Shown: positions 55,459 to 64,000 of the stretch, piece by piece | Position numbering within the stretch: position 1 is the stretch's first letter | Layout: each line of letters starts with the position of its first letter | Source: Congeria kusceri | Taxonomy: Eukaryota > Mollusca > Bivalvia > Myida > Dreissenidae | Reading direction: 5' to 3' | DNA: 64,000 nucleotides | Assembly: GCA_027627225.1 (NCBI GenBank) | Contig: CM051029.1 | Coordinates: forward strand, 69,674,578 to 69,738,577 | Made by a program: the position numbers and the translations under genes | The notes under the pieces: generated by a model | Seen by the model: only the letters and a program-made list of their open reading frames with translations | The model's database searches: none | Told to the model about the DNA's origin: nothing

Positions 55459-58400
55459 TGGTGTACGATGTATCTGAAAAATCAAATAAATTATACAAAA
55501 CAATACTTACATGATTTATTGTACCATGAACAGTTATGTGCTGGGTCAATCATCAATGGCAGTCAACTGGAACTGTCAACCTGTGTAACACAACAAGAAA
55601 ACTAACTAAACAAAATTGAACTAAACTAGTCTAAAGAATTAACAAAATCCTTTTAAAAAGAACAATTTAAACATAAACATATTAACAGATTTTGACATGC
55701 AATGCTGCACACAAATTCACAATGATAACACTTCACACTATTATTCAATTTATTGTATGACTTTTAACAATCATGATTTTCAATTTTTATTTACCTCAAA
55801 ATAGAAAAGAAAATACTGTTTTAACCCATACAATACAAAAGAAGTAACACAACTAACATTATTTATTCATATATATATTTAAAAAATAATGATCTTGCCT
55901 TGTTTGTTCATTAATAAGAGGAATTAAATGAAAGTAAATCGCTTTTATTTACCTATCCGAATACTAAAACACACTTCCGGACAAAATTCGGATGACTTCC
56001 GGTTTCGTTTTGAATCGACCTTAACCTCAGAATTACCCATGCAATGACATGCGCAGCAAATATGCAGTTTGTTTAAAGTTGTTTTACATCGAAAAATGGC
56101 TAATATATCAATTTATGTCAAAAAATCGATGCCACAACCATGATAAATATGAAAAAATACCTGTTTTTCCACCAACAGCAACCAATTTTTATGAATTTTT
56201 AAGCGTAAATGTAAAAAAAAATCAACTTTTTTTTACACTGCTATGTGCGCACAGATGCAGACTATCCCGTGACGTCACTGGCTTTGCCAGTACTTACGAA
56301 ATCTCGCGAGAAATCGTTGATGAGTGACATCATGCAAAGCGTCAAAATGGAGTCCAAAAACCCGGAAGCGATATATTTGACACATTTTAATGAGAAATAG
56401 TTGTTGACAGTCGATTATAAAATTAGAAGACAAATTAAAATTAATAAACATGAACTTCATTTCTAAATGATGAAATAAAAAAAAACACAATGAACTTACC
56501 GTTTTATGTCTGTATTTTCCAATAAATCATTGACGGTTTAACATATGAGTAGAAGCGAAACAAAATGGCGGCCAAATCGTTTCCGACGCTATCTGTGGAA
56601 TGTGCGAAGGCCATTCGTTAATTGAATAACGCCCCTTTCACGCCCCTTATCAGCCAAAGAATTTTCTTTGCCTTGTATCTCTACAGGGCTCTACATTAAC
56701 GGTAGTCCGACTGTCCAGGCCAACCAAATTGTTGGTACGGACAAGTTAAACAAGAAATGTCTTTAAAAAAAGACAATCGGCGTTGAAATTAATATTGAGA
56801 TGTCATTTAAAGATTACCTAAACAGACGGCCAAGATGATCGGTTACGTGACTTCAGATCCCAGATTTTTTGGTCCCCACCAATATTAGGGGACTTATTGG
56901 ACCCCAGATTTTTCGGACACTATAAGAAAACTTCTCCGACCCACAAGTTAATTTTAGATAAATTTATAATTTTAAAAATTAAATAGAATTATAATTCATA
57001 TCTATGCCGTGAATAAACAAATCATACAACTCCTTTGTCTTGTTTTCACACCTTTTAAACTTTTAATTATGGACATATGTTTAACTATGGACCTTGATTC
57101 ATCAGCTGCACATTTGATAACAGAAGCAATTCCGAACGTCATGATTGAGGGACAAAAACTAATATAACTACACAATAGCGATGTATATTTTAAAATCTGA
57201 TTTTTTACAAGGCAATACATTATATATCTTTTAAGGCCTCATTTCAACTTTTATAAATCGCCAAGCAATGTCTCTGTGTTCAAGTTATATTTATTATGTT
57301 AACACAAATGTCATAGTAAAACTTTTAATGTAGGATTGATAAAAATGAAGTTATGCAAATAGTTTCGTTTAATGTTTGACATTTTGGGAAGAAAAAAGAC
57401 ATTATAATGTATAACACGTCGAGTGTAATGGTTCTGGCTAGTTACCAGAATTTCATTCATCGATTTCTATTTTCATCATAAGAACACTGAACGAGCGTAA
57501 CTATCGTGATTTTCCAATAAAAACATTTATAACCACTTTCTAAGGTGACAGATGTCACCTTCCTCTAATTACCTATATTGTTACTGATAATGTTTCGGGT
57601 ATTTCATTTGTAAGTTTTCATACGGTAATTAAGGTTATGCATACAGTTTAATTTGCTTTACTGGTTCTAATATACAATTGCTATTGTATATTTAATATAT
57701 TTGTGAAACATTCTTCAAAACATGCCATAACGGGTCTTGTGTGCCAATTTGGATAAGTTAATGGACAAATCGATAAGTTTAATCTGTCATTGAAATATAA
57801 GCACACAGTGAACTAACATTTTCAATAACTAATAATACACATATGAAGACTGAGTAGTGCCCAGTGTTACACAATAGTGAACAACTGCAGTGCCTTCAGT
57901 GCTTTGATTACCATAAGCCATGCATGCATGTTTGTTTGTTTGCCACCCACTTTTATTAATTCATGGTAGTAATAGCATTTTGCATTGTTTGTAAATGTAG
58001 TGTATTTAGTTAGGTATATTAGCATAGTCAGCTGTGCTGGTTGATCATTGGTTGACCTTCCAGTTGACTGACCAGTATCCACAGCTGGTTGTCCTGGCAA
58101 CTTCCCTTCTTGACAACCATAAATTGGGCCAGTGTCACATCATTTGACCTTCATTTGCCCACACTTGTGGGCCAGTGCCTCATAGCATTGAAGGTCTGTT
58201 AATGACCTATCACATGATCTGTTGGCTGTTTGGCAGGTGCCAATTAGTTAATGGATGATGATCTCTGTAGACCATTTAGTTGGTTTGTCAATTGAGGGGT
58301 CAGTGCCTGTCAGTTGGTTAGCTGTTTGGGCCTTTAGAATGGTCTGTCAGATGAATGGTTATTGCCAGTCACGTGATGCGATCATTAGGCCCAATTAGTT

Positions 58401-59220
58401 CAAACATGAAACATTTATATATGGCACTTGATTTAAAAGGTGAAGGTTATGGTACTTGTGATGGTAGTTTAGTAAGTCATAGTTTAATTAGTCTGTGTTA
58501 TGGTTATTTGTCTGCATATATACATAGTTTGTTGTAAACAGTAGTTCACTAGTCAGTTGTTCTTGTTGTAAAAAGTAGTTATATAGAGTCATTGATAATT
58601 CCCTCTATGTCCCCTTTTTTAATGGTAAAAACAATTTTTTGTGGTCAAACTGACATTTCCTAAGACATTTCATTGTATTAACTATATGTCCAAGTTCAAT
58701 TCACTGCATGTAGTATGTCCAAAGTCAATCCACAATATTCTAATATACTGTATCCAGGTCATAGATCAGTATTTCATTTCCTGATGTATAGTCATAGACA
58801 AGTATTCTTTGGTCAACCTTGCAGTCCCCTTGAACAAGTGTATAGAAAGTAGTTAATTTTGGTCCAACATTTCATATTTATGGCTTAAAATTCAATGTCA
58901 TCACTGTCCTATAACAAATGTTCATCTTTTTTACAGAATCCTTTCAAGACCATGGTTAAATGGTCAAACCACAGACATTTCAGAATTCACCGGGTGCCAC
59001 TTGCAAAGGTTATGTCCATACTTTAAGGATTTTCCTGTATTTCTTACAATCACATACTAAAAGTTTAAAGTGCTTAGCATTGTTATGTGTTTGCTTATAA
59101 TAGATGAGTTGATAAACTGGATGGCCAATGAAAATTATCATGTATCATTATGGGCGAGTTCAGGCGCCGACTATGGTCACTATAGTGTGACTATACAACG
59201 ATAAAACTGTGTGTAGTTTA
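55459..59220. other. Intergenic sequence upstream of copy C
   Basis: No complete gene is seen. Points of note: a GC-richer patch with 'aaaatggcggcc' at 56565 (+) that opens an 18-codon frame and stops; a CAGGGCTCTACATTAACGG hAT-like end at about 56685; and a degenerate 'ggttgg/cagttggtt' tandem region at 58020-58340. The rest is AT-rich. Confidence 0.5.
58020..58340. repeat. Degenerate tandem region rich in GGTTG/CAGTTGGTT
   Basis: Many imperfect copies of 'ttggttg', 'cagttg' and 'ggccagtgcc' words occur at irregular spacing. It reads like an old minisatellite, without coding potential. Confidence 0.4.
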
Positions 59221-59223
59221 ACT

Positions 59224-59305
59224 ACTCTGACGTCATACTCTTCCTATAGTTCGATCCTCGATTTCACTCTAGTCATTCTGGATTCAATATGGCAGACCCA
59301 TGCTG
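59224..59305 (+). promoter_or_regulatory. Possible promoter and first coding exon of a plus-strand gene
   Basis: TGACGTCA-type core (ctctgacgtcata) near 59228-59235 is followed by 'ttcaatATGGCAGACC' with ATG at 59289 and a GTAAAA donor at 59306 after MADPC. Context resembles other promoters in the window, but I found no matching next exon. Confidence 0.25.
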
Positions 59306-59999
59306 GTAAAATTATACATGTGTGATTTTTTCGCATTTTTGTGAATGTTAATGGTTTGCTTTAATAGGTTTGTACATGTTTACAAACATATTTGATATTT
59401 GCATACCAGTTCTTCTGTTATTTTGTTGTGTCAGCTTAAATAAATGTGATTTTAAATTGAATAATAAAACACGTGTTTTCGGATATGGATTGATTCCGGA
59501 TGCTTTTTGTCTGAATATTGACAATGCATCTGACATTTTTCCATAAGGTCAAAGATTGGTATAATAAAGCTTGTCCAGACTGGGACTTCATCATTTATCA
59601 GGCAATTTTTAAAGTAACTTGCCACAAATAGTCACCATGTGGAGATGGTGTGTTGCGTCAAACACCCGTGTCCCTAATTCGAAGTTCAAGGTCACACTTG
59701 GAGGACACAGGTTAGATATGAACATAATACAGCTTTTCTACACTGTAATTCATGTGTGCTCTGTAAAATGTTTGTAAATCAATATATATTATATTTTTAG
59801 TTTGCAAATTATAAAAAAAACTAACCATTTTGTGACATTTAGAGTTAGCGACACGCCCTTTGTGTCCAAACAAGTGTCGTGGGGGCATCTGTGTCTGTGA
59901 CACATCTAGTTTATAAGTGTTTTATATCTTTTTATGTGTTAACTGAAACAAGCTTATAACTTGTACAGCATAAGTTGTTTAAATGCATCAAAATGTTGT

Positions 60000-60860
60000 T
60001 TTTTTTTAGCTTCCCTGAGTTTAACATGCTCATTGTGAGCTTTTGTGATCACCTTTTGTCTGTTGTGCCGCGTCAACATTTTACTTGTGAACAGTAATTT
60101 ATTGCCCAATCTTTATGAAACTTGCTTAGAACATTTGTCCCAATGATATCTTGGACAAATTTGAAACCAGGTCGCATGGGGTAAAAAATTAGGTCATCAG
60201 GCTGAATTCAAAAAGGCTCGTGAACGTTATTGAGGCTACAATTTAGCCGAACCTTGATCAAACTTGCCTTATTTGGTGATGGGTGTAAGTGATCCATCGT
60301 TTTCATTTGGTGATGGGTGTAAGCGATCCATCGTTTTCATTTGGTGATGGGTGTAAGTGATCCATCGTTTTCATTTGGTGATGGGTGTAAGTGATCCATC
60401 GTTTTCATTTGGTGATGGGTGTAAGTGATCCATCGTTTGCATTTGGTGATGGGTGTAAGTGATCCATCGTTTTCATTTGGTGATGGGTGTAAGTGATCCA
60501 TCGTTTTCATTTGGTGATGGGTGTAAGTGATCCATTGTTTTCATTTGGTGATGGATGTAAGTGATCCATCATTTTCATTTGGTGCTGGGTGTAAGTGATC
60601 CATCGTTTCATTTGGTGATGGGTGTAAGTGATCCATCGTTTTCATTTGGTGATGGGTGTAAGTGATCCATCGTTTTCATTTGGTGATGGGTGTAAGTGAT
60701 CCATCGTTTTCATTTGGTGATTGGTGTAAGTGATCCATCGTTTTGATTAGTGTCAACATTTAACTTCAAACATTTAAGTAGCTGCTGTTAAATTATATAA
60801 AAAAACGTAATGATACCTTGAACTCGGGTGAGCGACCTAGGGTCATCTTGTTTTTGTTTT
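60000..60860 (+). repeat. Dispersed repeat of bivalve type, invaded by a minisatellite
   Basis: The left part has 'ctttatgaaacttgcttaga' and 'atttgtcccaatgatatctt'; the right part has 'taccttgaactcgggtgagc' and 'gacctagggtcatctt'. I associate this consensus with a very common bivalve repeat. Between the halves lies the 34-bp minisatellite. No coding sequence. Confidence 0.55.
60270..60744 (+). repeat. 34-bp minisatellite, about 14 copies
   Basis: Unit 'catttggtgatgggtgtaag' plus 'tgatccatcgtttt'. Copies are almost identical, with a few point changes (gcgatcc, ctggg, attgg) and one 33-bp copy, indicating recent expansion inside an older dispersed repeat. Confidence 0.95.
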
Positions 60861-61194
60861 TCAGTTAAAATTTAACTGCTTCTGTCTTTCACTTATGCTA
60901 CTATGTTGATGTGTATTAATTTTCAGTTATTTTCATTGTTAACATATTCATGTTACAATAACCTTTAACAATTACACTGGTTACCTGGTTTCCTTGAAAG
61001 TGAATACAAGTTTAAAGTGCATGTCACATTTAATACATTTGATCTTCAAAGACAACAATGATGAATGCCTTTTGTTGCAAAATTCACAAGAAACAATCTG
61101 CGCACAACACCATGATGTCCATTCTGATATATATTTTCAAAGTAGTTGGATGAAGATTATCTGCTTCTATGTACCATTGAAAATTTACAAATAT

Positions 61195-61947
61195 CTCCTG
61201 GTTTTCTTAATGGTATTTCTCTTCAATCTCCGAAACCTCCCTTTCAATTGACCACAGTCTGTCTTTGGGAAGATAGCTTTGTGTTGAATCTTTTCTGCTG
61301 ATCAGTCAGAATGCCAACAGCTCTGAAGGGTGAAATTAGCCAGTTTGGTAGAGGATAGGCATTATGGTAGAGGATAGGCATTATTGGCCAGCAAATGCTC
61401 ATTTTGTGAAAATAATAACCCCTCTTCTGCTCTGTGATACAGCTGAGAATTAGGAAGAACTCTTTTAGGTCAAATTTCTCAATATCTATAAGAGGTATTG
61501 ACTTGAAATTCAAAAACTCCCATGACAGTGATGAACTTATTCTATAAACAAAAAGGGCATTGTGTGTACATCCTGGCCAACCTGTGAATGCATTGGGGAT
61601 TCTTAGCTAGCTCATGGTCAACAGTCAGTAGAAAATTGAAAAAAACAAGTGATGCAGTTATATCATAAAAATATGCGTTTTTTGTTGTTGTATATTTATT
61701 TTGAATAATCCTATAACTTACTATTACTTTTGTAAAATATATTATATAATGTACTATATGAAACAAGTCAAGTATTCTCATATTATCTAACCTGAAGCTG
61801 CATTGAAGGGTCTTTGTGTCCTTTAATAGCTGCAGAAAGCCTAATATGAGTTCCATCTAATAACTCAACAACTCCAGGTATCCCAGATGAAGCCTGAACT
61901 GCTGCTGCTATCTCCTGCTGTCTGTTTATATCTGGCCATTGTATAAT
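61195..61947 (-). pseudogene. HARBI1/Harbinger-like transposase relic
   Basis: An exon with clean borders (61947-61792, 52 codons) reads GIPGVVELLDGTHIRL, the first-Asp block of HARBI1-type nucleases. Further left in shifted frames are FTGWPGCTHNA (~61600), NAYPLPNWLISPFRAVG and QKRFNTKLSSQRQ (~61260-61390), and LKGRFRRLKR (~61215). The usual second Asp in WPGSxHD is Asn here. The Glu segment before LKGRF is deleted with a frame change, and a 19-bp tandem duplication (61347-61384) breaks the frame again. It is inactive. It is not adjacent to the Harbinger-like MITE at 20.3 kb but shows the superfamily was present. Confidence 0.82.
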
Positions 61948-61989
61948 CTATACATACATAAAAAGATTCCATAGTAGTGTTAAAAATGC

Positions 61990-62525
61990 ACCGCTAAATA
62001 TCTCAATCAGTTATTGTTGTGTATTTGTCTGTAGCCCGTCTATATGAGGAAATCCAGCCTAATAATCTGGAACTGTCATCAAGTAAACAAAGACAATGGC
62101 GTACATTTTTCAGAACTCTTTCTTTATTACCGCTTTTCATATTCATACACTGCTTCCGCTCTTAACAGTAATGAATGGCACTATTTCTAAGGCGGTAGTA
62201 AACCGGTTACCATATATGGTATTACTACTATGGAATGTCATTCATAACATACCTCCCCTGTTAGTTAACAGTCTTTCTCTTAAAGTTTGTAATGATCTAG
62301 ATCTTCAAAATGCAATGTTCTTAAGCTACTTTGCCTTTGTAAACAAGCCTAAACCAAAAGGTTACATTCTCTGAATAGAACATTGACTGATATAAATTAA
62401 GTCATGAAAATAGTGAAAATAATGAACGGTTCATTATGTAAATTTACACTGTTATCAAGTTTTACAATAACATAGGGATTATTATGCCCTGATCACCTGT
62501 TATTGTATACGACTTTACACTGATT
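61990..62525. other. Spacer before gypsy copy 2, no LTR seen
   Basis: I looked for the 3' LTR expected after the gypsy stop (polypurine tract then TG...) and saw none. The stretch also holds a weak plus-strand open frame (62096-62374) that I could not assign. Confidence 0.45.
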
Positions 62526-64000
62526 TCACAAATCAAGACGAACAGGTTTCTTCTTAGTTCTCTGCGAATAGCGATTAGTCTTTGTACTAGTCTTTGCACT
62601 TTCGCCTGTCTCCCTAGGAGTCGTTGTTTCCAGACTTCGCTTTGGGGTGCGATTTCCTGCAGCTTCGTTTGGAGTATTTCCTGATTGTGTGGAACCAGTT
62701 GATATGTCGACCGTTTGATTTTGAATAATTGGCATGGTAACAGTTTGGTTAGGGTCTACAGGTGTCTCCAACGTTGACAGAAGCTGGTCTGAGTGTCTTC
62801 TCCAGAGGATGTCGTTACCCACATTGACTTTGTACGATAGGGGGCCTGTTCTACTATGAACATGTCCTTTTTCCCATTTTTGGTTTGCTCTATAATCGCG
62901 AACAAGCACTGGCTGACCCACTTCATACTGTTTAATTGTAGGTTCCAATTGCTTGGAATTGATCATGTCCAGTTGTTTACGATTAACAACGTTTCTAATG
63001 TCCGGTTTCAGAATGTCTAACCTTGACCTGATATTACGACCGTAAAGTAACATTGACGGAGTTTCATTTGTGGTCGCATGTGGTGTAATGCGATATTTAC
63101 ACAAGAATGCGTTGAGTTTCTGATTTAATGTCAATTCCTCATGATTCGACTTTATTGCGTTTTTGAATGATTGTACAAATCGTTCGGCTTGCCCGTTAGT
63201 CCTCGGGTGAAACGGGGCGGAAGTAATATGGCGAATAGCATTCGAATCCATAAACACTCTGAATTCTTCCGAACGAAACTGAGGTCCATTATCCGAAACT
63301 ATTTCGCACGGAATACCTTGACGCGCAAAAAGAGTCCTCAACACATTGATTGTGGCTGTTGTCGTGGTTGACTGCATGTGAAACACTTCTGGCCACTTCG
63401 AGTAAGCATCTACCACAATGAGAAACATAGCTCCCTTGAAAGGACCTGCAAAATCTATGTGTAGCCGATACCATGGACTACTTGGCCAGCTCCATGGATG
63501 AACTACACTACTTGTTGGTGCATTTTTGACAGATTTACAGCCTGAACATCCTTTACATAACTCCTCGATGTCACTGTCCAGTCCTGGCCACCACACATAG
63601 GATCTAGATAACGATTTCATCTTCACTACCCCAATGTGACCGGAGTGTAATTCGTTAAGCACCTTTTCGCGTAGACAATCTGGTAGGATAACGCGATTTC
63701 CCCAGAGTACGCAACCTTGGTGAACATTTAGCTGTGACGCCCTTTGTTGATATGGTTTAAATGTAGGATCGTCACTCTTTGGAACGTGACCCTGCATAAC
63801 CATGTCTAGAACTTGAGATAACACGGGGTCCCTCTGTGTCTCTCGACGAATAACAACATTCGTAACAGGTAAGTCCTTGAAATGTTCATTGTAGAAAATG
63901 TCGGTTGGGTCGTTGAGATCGTCCGACTGGTCCGGAAGTGGTAAGCGCGACATGGCATCAGCGTTCGCGTGATATTTGGTCCCTTTGTACTGGATGTCAT
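62526..64000 (-). mobile_element. Ty3/gypsy element, second copy, 3' part of pol (runs off right edge)
   Basis: Minus-strand pol continues to the window edge: the end of RNase H (QYKGTKYHANADAMSRL at the extreme right) leads without a break into integrase. The frame is intact for the whole visible 1.47 kb, unlike copy 1. The 3' LTR is not recognisable in the 150 bases after the stop, so the 3' end may be truncated or the terminal repeat lies further left and is diverged. Confidence 0.9.
62526..64000 (-). CDS. Integrase and RNase H tail of gypsy copy 2 pol
   Basis: From right to left: RNase H end with ANADAMSRLPLP; a linker; integrase HHCC zinc domain (ELHSGHIGVVKMK, CKGCSGC); catalytic core with Asp in HIDFAGPFKG, Asp in IVSDNGPQF and Glu in GQAERFVQSFK. 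A C-terminal domain follows (KWEKGHVHSRTGPLSYKV) and then a Thr/Pro/Lys-rich tail ending RLDL. All three DDE residues are present. The sequence differs clearly from copy 1 and is of a separate lineage. The apparent Met start at 63953 is internal, since the frame is open to the edge. It belongs to a multidomain polyprotein normally cut by the element's own protease. Confidence 0.9.
   Translation of the reverse strand, partial: DIQYKGTKYHANADAMSRLPLPDQSDDLNDPTDIFYNEHFKDLPVTNVVIRRETQRDPVLSQVLDMVMQGHVPKSDDPTFKPYQQRASQLNVHQGCVLWGNRVILPDCLREKVLNELHSGHIGVVKMKSLSRSYVWWPGLDSDIEELCKGCSGCKSVKNAPTSSVVHPWSWPSSPWYRLHIDFAGPFKGAMFLIVVDAYSKWPEVFHMQSTTTTATINVLRTLFARQGIPCEIVSDNGPQFRSEEFRVFMDSNAIRHITSAPFHPRTNGQAERFVQSFKNAIKSNHEELTLNQKLNAFLCKYRITPHATTNETPSMLLYGRNIRSRLDILKPDIRNVVNRKQLDMINSKQLEPTIKQYEVGQPVLVRDYRANQKWEKGHVHSRTGPLSYKVNVGNDILWRRHSDQLLSTLETPVDPNQTVTMPIIQNQTVDISTGSTQSGNTPNEAAGNRTPKRSLETTTPRETGESAKTSTKTNRYSQRTKKKPVRLDL

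Noticed and set aside
56565..56625. ATGGCGGCC start with 18 codons on the plus strand
   Set aside because: It stops after AKAIR without a donor site; no support beyond a good start context.
60270..60744. Regular repeats that could be mistaken for a CRISPR array
   Set aside because: The 34-bp units are directly adjacent with no unique spacers, and the context is an animal genome; it is a minisatellite.
60994..61251. Plus-strand 85-codon frame next to the HARBI1-like relic
   Set aside because: It is on the opposite strand from the relic, overlaps its 3' end, and shows no domain.
62096..62374. 92-codon plus-strand frame slightly reminiscent of the tail of a LINE reverse transcriptase
   Set aside because: The resemblance (LPYMVLLLWN) is too weak and no upstream RT domain is present.

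Overview
This window reads as nuclear DNA of an invertebrate animal, most likely a bivalve mollusc. It is AT-rich. Genes are split into short exons with clean GT-AG borders. The interspersed repeats (tRNA-headed SINEs, a repeat carrying 'tgaccttgaccttgaa', an 'aacttggt/gagcgacctaggg' repeat, CAGGGC-ended hAT-like MITEs) are of kinds I associate with bivalves. The species call is inference; there is no rRNA or mitochondrial marker.

Layout. (1) 1-3.95 kb: the inner part of a decayed Ty3/gypsy-like retroelement, minus strand. (2) 5.04-24.57 kb: one minus-strand gene that I assemble from 16 exons. All phases agree and it totals 664 codons. It encodes a Ulp1/SENP-type (C48) cysteine peptidase with a C-terminal PHD finger and an acidic heptapeptide minisatellite. 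(3) Inside its 8.3-kb intron sits an apparently complete ~7-kb DNA transposon (12.80-19.79 kb). It has inverted ends, a plus-strand SAP-SWIM-YqaJ nuclease gene and a minus-strand THAP-DDE transposase gene, matching the ISL2EU type. (4) 26.6-43.8 kb: copy A of an unnamed large protein family, cut in two by a 13,065-bp Kolobok-like transposon (28617-41681). That transposon has perfect 16-bp inverted ends and a TTAA duplication. It carries a P2X7-tail-like zinc protein gene (+) and a 13-exon transposase gene (-). (5) 47.3-51.1 and 52.75-55.46 kb: copies B and C of the same family, both broken. (6) 55.5-62.5 kb: mostly repeats, a 34-bp minisatellite and a HARBI1-like transposase relic. (7) 62.5-64.0 kb: the 3' part of a second, better preserved Ty3/gypsy element running off the right edge.

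How the parts relate. Almost all of the sequence is host gene introns plus layered mobile DNA. The two large DNA transposons each carry a second gene besides the transposase. The family in A/B/C has two coiled coils, a central region with Asp-containing motifs (TLYTDETRK, MSDRA-TE) that could be an RNase H-like fold, and a C-terminal small beta-barrel-like domain. I cannot name it; it is the best candidate here for something undescribed. Splicing the Kolobok-like element out at TTAA restores the copy A reading frame exactly across the junction, which proves the insertion order.

Limits: exon models come from reading splice borders and phase by eye. No similarity searches were possible. Family names for transposons are from recalled features.
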